Source: JAYTXL01 sp043742955
GTDB taxonomy: Bacteria; Verrucomicrobiota; Verrucomicrobiia; Limisphaerales; JAYTXL01
Length of the DNA: 19,910 nt
NCBI GenBank assembly: GCA_043742955.1
Contig: JAYTXL010000258.1
Location: 1 to 19,910, forward strand
Direction: 5' to 3'
Part shown: positions 13,725 to 19,910 of the stretch, one piece after another
Numbering within the stretch: the first letter of the stretch is position 1
Layout: the number at the start of each line of letters is the position of its first letter
Made by a program: the position numbers and the translations under genes
Notes under the pieces: model-generated
What the model was told of the DNA's origin: nothing
The model's input: the letters and a program-made list of their open reading frames with translations, nothing else
Databases searched by the model: none

Positions 13725-13783
13725 CGAATTCCACGGCGGGACGCGAATTAAAAATGAGCCCGTGCATATTCGTGGAATCCACG
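13725..13783. repeat. Inverted repeat in the fabD-fabG gap
   Basis: CGAATTCCACG at 13725-13735 and CGTGGAATCCACG at 13771-13783 form an inverted pair (8 perfect bases, ATTCCACG/CGTGGAAT, 35 bases apart). The second copy is itself a small palindrome. It could be a repeat remnant or an operator between fabD and fabG; nothing in the sequence decides between them. Confidence 0.35.
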
Positions 13784-13812
13784 TCTGCTTTAGTTCGGTA
13801 TTCCATCGGAGG

Positions 13813-14736
13813 CTAAAGAGCTTTTGCGGTGGCTTCCAGGCTCGCCGCGTCCGCCACGCTCAAAATTTGTGCGCCCTTGTCGATGCGCTTCATGAAACCG
13901 CTCAGGGCGGTGCCCGGACCGAGTTCGATGAAGCGCGTGAAGCCTTGGGCCAGCAAGTGGCGCATCGACGCTTCCCAGCAAACGGAGGAGGTGACCTGTT
14001 CGACAAGCCGCCGTCGAATGTCCGCCACGCCGCCGTGTGGTTGCGCGGTGACATTTGCGATGACCGGCACGACCGGCGGGTGGAGGTCAGGAAGGGCGAG
14101 GGCCGCTTGCAGCCTGGGCTGGGCGCTGGCCATGAGGCGCGAGTGATAGGCGCCCGCCACGCTGAGCGGCAGGGCGCGCTTCGCTCCCCGGACCCTGGCC
14201 AGGTCGCAGGCCCGGATGATATTTTCGGCCGCACCGGAAATCACGAGCTGGCCCGGGCAATTCAAATTCGCCAGTTCCACACCGGTCTCGGTGCAGAGCG
14301 CACGGGTCGGCGCCTCGTCCAGACCAATGATCGCCGCCATGCCGCCGCGGGTCATTTCACAAGCTTCCTGCATGAATCGCCCCCGCTGGCGCACAATCTG
14401 GAGGCCGTCCTCGAAAGACAGCACGCCCGCCGCCGTGAGGGCGGTGAATTCGCCGAGGGATAGACCGGCAGTGGCGTCGAAGGCCAGGGCTGGCACGCGT
14501 TCCTGGAGCAATCGGAAAGCGACCCAGCTGATGAGGAAAATTCCGGGCTGGGCATTTTCCGTCCTGGTCAAGTCCGCCTCCGGTCCGTGAAAGCAAATGT
14601 CGGCGAGATCGTAGCCGAGAGCGGTATTGGCGCGGTCAAAAAGCGCCCGGGCGGTCGGAAATTGCTCCGCCCAATCCTTACCCATGCCGACGGCCTGGGC
14701 GCCCTGGCCGGCGAACAACAATGCAGTTTTGCTCAT
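13813..14736 (-). CDS. fabD: Malonyl-CoA:ACP transacylase
   Basis: FabD moves malonyl groups from CoA to ACP, supplying FabF. Starting at ATG 14736 (MSKTALLFAGQGAQAVGMG) gives 307 residues, the usual length; an ATG at 14757 would add seven residues that look untranslated. The GQGAQ oxyanion loop opens the protein. The nucleophile is Ser93 in GLSLGEFTALTAAG. Arg120 (RQRGRFMQEAC) should bind the malonyl carboxylate, and His198 in VAGAYHSRLM is the catalytic base. ELGPGTALSGFMKR closes the fold. It is the first gene of the minus-strand fab cluster in this window and is divergent from carB, with about 227 bases between the two starts. Neither fabH nor plsX lies upstream, although they often precede fabD in other bacteria. 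Confidence 0.95.
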   Translation of the reverse strand: MSKTALLFAGQGAQAVGMGKDWAEQFPTARALFDRANTALGYDLADICFHGPEADLTRTENAQPGIFLISWVAFRLLQERVPALAFDATAGLSLGEFTALTAAGVLSFEDGLQIVRQRGRFMQEACEMTRGGMAAIIGLDEAPTRALCTETGVELANLNCPGQLVISGAAENIIRACDLARVRGAKRALPLSVAGAYHSRLMASAQPRLQAALALPDLHPPVVPVIANVTAQPHGGVADIRRRLVEQVTSSVCWEASMRHLLAQGFTRFIELGPGTALSGFMKRIDKGAQILSVADAASLEATAKAL

Positions 14737-14963
14737 AAATTGAGGCTGACTAAACACGAAGCGCGGCGGCGGGGAAAGCCCAGTTTTTGCGGCCGGGCTG
14801 CTTGGGTGCAGGGTGGGGGGCGTTCATAAATCCTTGGTCGGACCGTGCCACCGGAGGGGCAGGCCTTAACAGTGGGCACGCGGATTGAATTTTTACGACT
14901 CGCCCCTTGCCACTCGCGACACTTTGAGGCTTACTTTGCGCGATTTGAATTTTCCGTGACTTG

Positions 14964-16754
14964 ATGAACACTGAACTCCTGACCAAAGCCAAATCGCTCG
15001 GTTTTTCCGACCGGCAGATCGCCCACCTGACCGGCACGACGGAGGACGCCATCCGCGCCGAACGCAAACGTATCGGGTTGGTGCCCAGTTACCGCCTGGT
15101 GGACACGTGCGCTGCGGAATTTGAAGCCTACACCCCGTACTATTATTCCACTTACGACCGGGGCGATGACGAGGTGACGCCGTCCGCCACGAAGAAGGTG
15201 ATGATTCTGGGCGGCGGTCCGAACCGCATCGGTCAGGGAATCGAATTCGACTATTGCTGTGTTCATGCCGCCTTCGCCCTGAAGGAGGATGGTTTCGAGA
15301 CGTTGATGGTGAATTCCAACCCGGAGACCGTTTCCACGGATTATGACACGAGCGACAAACTGTTTTTCGAGCCGCTCACACTGGAAGACGTGTTACACAT
15401 CTACGAACGGGAGCAATGCTGGGGGGCCATCGCGCAATTCGGCGGGCAGACGCCCTTGAATCTCGCCCTCGCGCTGCAGAAGAACGGGGTAAATATCATT
15501 GGCACCTCGCCGCAGAGCATTGAGGTGGCCGAGGATCGCAAGCTTTTCGCCGCGATGCTGCGCAAGCTGGAAATTCCACAGCCGCCCAACGGTCTGGCGA
15601 CGAACGAGGCCGAGGCGCTCGAAGCCTCCAAGAAAGTTGGCTATCCCGTGCTCGTGCGGCCCAGCTTCGTGCTGGGGGGGCGGGCGATGCAAATAGTTTA
15701 TTCTGATGCCGAGCTTTCGCATTACATGAAGTTTGCCGTGGAGGCTTCGCCCGAGCGGCCGGTGCTGGTGGATAAATTTCTCGAGGACGCGACCGAGGTG
15801 GACGTGGATTGCATCACGGACGTGGGCCAGTTCAAGAATCCGGCGGAGGGGACGATTGTCATCGGGGGCATGCTCGAGCACATTGAGTTTGCCGGGGTGC
15901 ATTCCGGCGACGCCGCGATGGTGCTCCCGCCGCACACGCTTTCGGAAAAGGTCAAGGCCACCATTCGCGATTACACCCACCAGATGGCGCGCGAATTAAA
16001 AGTCATCGGGTTGATGAACGTGCAATACGCTGTGAAAGGCGACCTCGTGTATGTGCTGGAGGTGAACCCGCGCGCCTCGCGCACGGTGCCCTTTGTGAGC
16101 AAGGCCATTGGCTTCCCGCTCGCGAAGCTGGCGGCCAAAGTCATGGCGGGAAAAACCCTGAAGCAGCTTGGGTTCACCGAGGAGATCTGGCCAAAATATT
16201 GGGCGGTGAAGGAGTCGGTTTTTCCATTCAACAAATTTGTGGGCCAGGATATTTTGCTTTCGCCCGAGATGCGTTCGACCGGCGAGGTGATGGGCCTGGA
16301 TGCCGACCTCGGCATCGCCTACGCCAAATCGCAGATGGCCGCCAACGCCCCGCTGCCGATGCAGGGCCGCGTGTTCATCAGCGTCAGCGATCTGCACAAG
16401 GGCGAAGCGGCGGCCGTCGGGAAGCTTTTTGCCGACCTTGGTTTTGAATTGACCGCCACGAACGGGACCGCCGCCGTGCTGGAGCAGGCGGGCCTGAGGG
16501 TGCGGCGCATTTTCAAATTGGCCGAGGGCCGTCCGAACGCCCTCGACCTGCTCAAGAACCGGGAAATCCACCTGGTGATCAACACGCCCGCTGGAGCCTC
16601 GCCGCGGGCCGACGAGGTGAAGATTCGAACCACCGCTGTTTACACCGGCACGCCGATTATGACAACCATCAGCGGCGCGAAGGCCGCCGCCCTGGGCATC
16701 GCCGCGCTCAAGCGGAGCGGCTACGAAGTCCGCACGGTGCAGGAGTATCATTGA
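14964..16754 (+). CDS. carB: Carbamoyl-phosphate synthase large subunit, stand-alone C-terminal half
   Basis: CarB makes carbamoyl phosphate for pyrimidines and arginine. This 596-residue protein aligns with roughly the last 600 residues of the usual protein of about 1070. It begins in the oligomerisation domain (KSLGFSDRQIAHLTG, VDTCAAEFEAYTPYYYSTYD). Then comes the second ATP-grasp unit: GGGPNRIGQGIEFDYCCVHA, NPETVSTDYDTSD, FGGQTPLNLA, VRPSFVLGGRAM, VLEVNPRASRTVPFVSKA. It ends with the MGS-like allosteric domain (about residues 460-596). The first ATP-grasp half is absent. An in-frame TGA at 14946-14948 just upstream and the divergent fabD show that it is not nearby. The reading frame and motifs are intact, so a natural split (as in Aquifex and some methanogens) is more likely than decay. 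ATG 14964 is preferred over TTG 14961. Confidence 0.93.
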   Translation: MNTELLTKAKSLGFSDRQIAHLTGTTEDAIRAERKRIGLVPSYRLVDTCAAEFEAYTPYYYSTYDRGDDEVTPSATKKVMILGGGPNRIGQGIEFDYCCVHAAFALKEDGFETLMVNSNPETVSTDYDTSDKLFFEPLTLEDVLHIYEREQCWGAIAQFGGQTPLNLALALQKNGVNIIGTSPQSIEVAEDRKLFAAMLRKLEIPQPPNGLATNEAEALEASKKVGYPVLVRPSFVLGGRAMQIVYSDAELSHYMKFAVEASPERPVLVDKFLEDATEVDVDCITDVGQFKNPAEGTIVIGGMLEHIEFAGVHSGDAAMVLPPHTLSEKVKATIRDYTHQMARELKVIGLMNVQYAVKGDLVYVLEVNPRASRTVPFVSKAIGFPLAKLAAKVMAGKTLKQLGFTEEIWPKYWAVKESVFPFNKFVGQDILLSPEMRSTGEVMGLDADLGIAYAKSQMAANAPLPMQGRVFISVSDLHKGEAAAVGKLFADLGFELTATNGTAAVLEQAGLRVRRIFKLAEGRPNALDLLKNREIHLVINTPAGASPRADEVKIRTTAVYTGTPIMTTISGAKAAALGIAALKRSGYEVRTVQEYH

Positions 16755-16756
16755 AG

Positions 16757-16780
16757 CCTGCGGATGCCGGTATCCGCTGG
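16757..16780. repeat. Hairpin just downstream of carB
   Basis: GCGGAT (16760-16765) and ATCCGC (16772-16777) enclose a 6-base loop, with an outer CC/GG pair beyond one mismatch. There is no T-tract, so an intrinsic terminator is not supported. It might stabilise the carB mRNA 3' end or be a fragment of a dispersed repeat. Confidence 0.35.
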
Positions 16781-16856
16781 GGCTCCGGTTGCAAAGTCAA
16801 GCTTGTGCGCTCGCGCAGGGCCGGATTATGTTCTCCGGAAATCACCAGTGAATTCT

Positions 16857-19800
16857 ATGAAGCGTTTTTCCCGGCCCGCTTATCACTCCGTATCCATCGC
16901 ATTGATGGCCACCGGTCTCACGCTGGCCGCTGCGGATCCGCCGCCGCGCTTTTCACCAGACGTCGAACGCTACCTCAAGACGTTCAAGAGCGGTGGCGCG
17001 CTGACCGACGTCTCTCCGCCGCTGACCCCCGCGGAGACGATCAAACATTTTAAAATCGGCGCCGGTCTCCAACTGGAGGTGGTCAGCGCCGAACCGGTGA
17101 TCCGCCAGCCGCTTAACATGAACTTCGATGAGCGGGGCCGGCTCTGGGTGGTGCAGTACCTCCAATATCCGTTTCCCGCCGGATTGAAGGTCGTAAAGTA
17201 CGACCAGTATTTGCGCGCCGTTTTTGACAAAGTCCCGCTGCCGCCGCCGAATCATTTCAAGGGCGCCGACCGCATCACCATTCTCGAAAGCACGCGCGGC
17301 GACGGTGTTTTTGACAAGGTGAAGGATTTTGTCTCCGACCTCAACATCGCCCGTAGCGTCATCTCCGGCCGTGGTGGCGTGTGGATTTTGAATCCACCCT
17401 ACCTGCTCTTTTACCCCGATAAAAACCGCGACGACATCCCGGACGGTCCGCCCGAGGTGGCGCTCAGCGGCTTTGGTCTTGAAGACACGCACAGCGGTGC
17501 GAACAGCCTTCTGTGGGGCCCGGACGGCTGGCTTTACGGCGCGCATGGCAGCACCTGCACAGCGGACATCAAGGGTATCAAATTTCTCGGACAGGCGATC
17601 TGGCGCTATCATCCGGTGACCAAGGCATTTGAAGTTTTTGCCGAGGGCGGCGGCAACACGTACAGCCTGGAATTCGACGCGCATGGCCGCACGTATTCGG
17701 GCAGCAACTACGGCGAGACGCGCGGCCTGCATTACGCGCAAGGGGGTGCCTACATCAAGGGTTGGGGCAAGCACGGACCGCTGATGAATCCGTACTCCTT
17801 TGGTTGGTTTGAACATATGCCGAACAAGGGTTTCAAGCCGCGTTTCCCCCAGACCATGATCATTTACGAAGGCGGCGCGATTCCGGCTTACGAAGGCCAG
17901 ATCATCGCCGGCATGGCCCTCGTCAACCGGGTGCAGGCCTCGAAGATGATCCGCGACACCTCGACGTGGCGCACGGAGGACACCGAGGCCATCGTGCTTA
18001 CCGATGATCGCTGGTTCCGTCCCGTGGACACCAAGGCCGGCCCCGACGGCGCGGTTTATCTGGCCGATTGGTATGACAGCCGGCTCAGCCATCTTAATCC
18101 GAACGACACGTGGGACAAGGAACGCGGACGCATCTACCGGCTCTCGGCCGTGGGTGCGAAGCCGGTAAAATCGTTCGACCTCGCCAAACTGAATACCGAC
18201 GAGCTCATCAAATACTTTTCGCACCCGAATAAATGGTTTCGCCAGGCCGTGCTCCGCATCTTCCACGATCGCCACGACGCGAAGGCCGTTCCCGGGTTGC
18301 GCAAACTGGTGGAACAAGAAACGGGCCAGGTGGCGCTCGAAGCCTTTTGGGCGGTGAACGCCAGCGGCGGATTCACCGATGAATTTGCGCTCCAGACGTT
18401 GAGCCATCCGAATTTGTTTGTCCGCTATTGGACGGTGCGACTCATCGGTGATTCGAAGAAAATCTCGCCGTTGCTCCAGAAAAAACTTACCGATCTGGCG
18501 CGCACCGAACCCGATGCACAAGTCCGCAGTCAGCTCGCCAGCTCCTGCAAACGGATCCCGGCGAAGGACGCGCTTCCCATCGTTCGCGAACTATTGGTCC
18601 ACGCCGAAGACGAGCAGGATACGCACATCCCCTTGCTCCTCTGGTGGGCTATTGAGAGCAAGTGCGGACCGGACCGCGATCAGGTGCTCGCCCTGTTCCG
18701 CGAGTCCTTTTTGTGGCAGACGCCGATCGTGAGCAAAGTCATCATCTCACGGCTGGGCCAGCGCTATACGGCGGAGCGAAGCGAGGCCAACCTGAACACC
18801 GCCGCCGAATTGCTCGGAATGGCCTCGTCTCCGCGCGACGTGGACGAGTTGGTGCGGGGCATGGAGGAAGGGTTGCAGGGCGACGCCGTGAAGTCCGTGC
18901 CCGCCGCGATGCAAAAGCGCGTGGCGGAGATTTGGGACAGCCGGCCGAAAAATCCCACCCTCATCAGCTTCGCCGCGCGGCTGGGCCACGACGCGGCCGC
19001 CAGCGCCGCGCTCGAAATGCTCCAGGGTGCAAACACGCCCGAGGCACAGCGCAAGAAGCTGGTGACGTTGCTGGCGGAACGACGGGTTGTCGCTGCCGTG
19101 CCGGTTTTGCTGGATCTGTTACGGAAGGAAAAGAGCGATGCTTTCCGGCTCGACGTGTTGAACAGTCTCCAGCGGTTTGGCGATGAGCGAATTGCGCAAA
19201 CCGTGCTGGAGCTGTATCCCGGCCTGAGCGGTCCGTTGCGTGATCTTTCGCGCAGCGTCCTGTGCAGCCGTGCGAACTGGTCGCGCCTTTTGCTGGAGGC
19301 GGTGGCGAAGGGCGCGATTGCTAGGGAGCAAGTGCCGGTGGCGAATCTGCTCGCCATCCAGAGCCATCATGATGCGCGCTGCGACGAGTTGATCAAGCAA
19401 CACTGGGGCAATCTCAAGCAAAGCTCCGCAGAAAAAGACCAGCAGATCGCATCCGTGCGCAAGCTGCTCGCCACCGGCAAGGGCGATCCGCAGGCGGGCC
19501 GGGCGTTGTTCCAGCAAAGCTGCGCCGCCTGCCACACGCTGTTCGGTGAGGGCGGCAAGATCGGCCCGGAACTGACCGGCTACGAGCGCGACAACCTTGA
19601 TTTCCTGCTGCCAGCGATCATTGATCCGAGCCTGGGCGTCCGCGAAGAATTTACCACCTTCAACCTCACCACCAAGGACGAACAATCCCTCACGGGTTTT
19701 CTCCTGGAGAACCAACCGAAATCCGTGACCATGATGGACACGACGGGAAACAAACTGGTCATCGCCCGCGAGCAAATCCAATCGCTCCAGGCTTCGGCGC

Positions 19801-19886
19801 TCTCGCTAATGCCCGAGGGGCTGTTGGATACGTTCAGGGAGCAACAGATCCGCGACCTGATCAGCTACGTCACCCAGAAAAAGTGA
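16857..19886 (+). CDS. PVC-type membrane-bound dehydrogenase / haem-binding CxxCH protein
   Basis: The start at ATG 16857 gives 1009 residues with a convincing signal peptide (MKRFSRPAYHSVSIALMATG, then LTLAAADPP), so the protein is probably exported. An open frame reaches back to 16764 but would bury the signal. Residues of about 50-450 form a beta-propeller-like domain known from the Planctomycetes/Verrucomicrobia 'putative membrane-bound dehydrogenase' family, with repeats such as MNFDERGRLWVVQ, LLWGPDGWLYGAHGS and KAGPDGAVYLADWYDSRL. The middle (about 460-860) is helical and HEAT-like. The C-terminus is a cytochrome c domain with CAACH (Cys889, Cys892, His893) followed by GGKIGPELTGYERD. 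Its substrate is unknown; sugar or polysaccharide oxidation is often proposed for relatives. It follows carB by about 100 bases, with no obvious functional link. Confidence 0.9.
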   Translation: MKRFSRPAYHSVSIALMATGLTLAAADPPPRFSPDVERYLKTFKSGGALTDVSPPLTPAETIKHFKIGAGLQLEVVSAEPVIRQPLNMNFDERGRLWVVQYLQYPFPAGLKVVKYDQYLRAVFDKVPLPPPNHFKGADRITILESTRGDGVFDKVKDFVSDLNIARSVISGRGGVWILNPPYLLFYPDKNRDDIPDGPPEVALSGFGLEDTHSGANSLLWGPDGWLYGAHGSTCTADIKGIKFLGQAIWRYHPVTKAFEVFAEGGGNTYSLEFDAHGRTYSGSNYGETRGLHYAQGGAYIKGWGKHGPLMNPYSFGWFEHMPNKGFKPRFPQTMIIYEGGAIPAYEGQIIAGMALVNRVQASKMIRDTSTWRTEDTEAIVLTDDRWFRPVDTKAGPDGAVYLADWYDSRLSHLNPNDTWDKERGRIYRLSAVGAKPVKSFDLAKLNTDELIKYFSHPNKWFRQAVLRIFHDRHDAKAVPGLRKLVEQETGQVALEAFWAVNASGGFTDEFALQTLSHPNLFVRYWTVRLIGDSKKISPLLQKKLTDLARTEPDAQVRSQLASSCKRIPAKDALPIVRELLVHAEDEQDTHIPLLLWWAIESKCGPDRDQVLALFRESFLWQTPIVSKVIISRLGQRYTAERSEANLNTAAELLGMASSPRDVDELVRGMEEGLQGDAVKSVPAAMQKRVAEIWDSRPKNPTLISFAARLGHDAAASAALEMLQGANTPEAQRKKLVTLLAERRVVAAVPVLLDLLRKEKSDAFRLDVLNSLQRFGDERIAQTVLELYPGLSGPLRDLSRSVLCSRANWSRLLLEAVAKGAIAREQVPVANLLAIQSHHDARCDELIKQHWGNLKQSSAEKDQQIASVRKLLATGKGDPQAGRALFQQSCAACHTLFGEGGKIGPELTGYERDNLDFLLPAIIDPSLGVREEFTTFNLTTKDEQSLTGFLLENQPKSVTMMDTTGNKLVIAREQIQSLQASALSLMPEGLLDTFREQQIRDLISYVTQKK

Positions 19887-19910
19887 GCCGTTCGCACGCG
19901 GTGATCCCCC

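Noticed and set aside
14964..16754. carB as a decayed pseudogene
   Set aside because: All expected motifs of the C-terminal half are intact with no stop or frameshift, and the N-terminal half is cleanly absent instead of degraded.
16953..18521. Minus-strand open frame of 522 codons opposite the PVC-type protein
   Set aside because: The sense strand has a signal peptide, propeller motifs and the CxxCH domain in order; the antisense frame has no family signal.

Overview
The window most likely comes from a GC-rich member of the Verrucomicrobiota, probably near Pedosphaera/Limisphaerales. This rests on a large PVC-type protein with a C-terminal CxxCH haem domain, a DUF4912 protein next to a GH57 glucan branching enzyme, and the style of the dispersed palindromic repeats. 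It is a protein-level impression, not a phylogeny. Most of the content is core metabolism and information processing. I see no phage, IS element, CRISPR array, tRNA or rRNA.

Layout: 1-942 (+) is the C-terminal part of NAD-dependent DNA ligase (ligA), cut by the window edge. Its stop overlaps the start of a small HEAT-like gene broken by an internal TAG (939-1259). A non-coding mosaic of stem-loops (about 1281-1510) fills the gap before a minus-strand block: DUF4912 protein, a small AT-richer conserved ORF, and a GH57 1,4-alpha-glucan branching enzyme (4902 down to 1590). Next come pyrF (minus) and, divergently, mfd (plus, 5898-9743). Convergent to mfd is a fatty-acid synthesis cluster, fabD-fabG-acpP-fabF, followed by deoA (14736 down to 9770). 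Divergent from fabD is a stand-alone C-terminal half of carbamoyl-phosphate synthase large subunit (carB), then the PVC-type cytochrome protein (16857-19886).

Functional themes: pyrimidine metabolism appears three times (half of CarB for carbamoyl phosphate, PyrF for UMP, DeoA for nucleoside salvage), though the three genes are not one operon. The fab cluster supplies malonyl-ACP, the carrier protein, the condensing enzyme and the ketoreductase; fabH is not in the window. LigA and Mfd are DNA repair and replication functions. GH57 and DUF4912 look like a glycogen-related pair.

Most unusual points: (1) mfd is about 130 residues longer than typical, and its extra segments coincide with repeat-type DNA: several degenerate heptanucleotide arrays and one palindromic element of about 92 bp, all read in frame. 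(2) CarB is split, with no N-terminal half next to it. (3) A hairpin with a T-tract, resembling an intrinsic terminator, ends exactly at the fabF start codon behind acpP.
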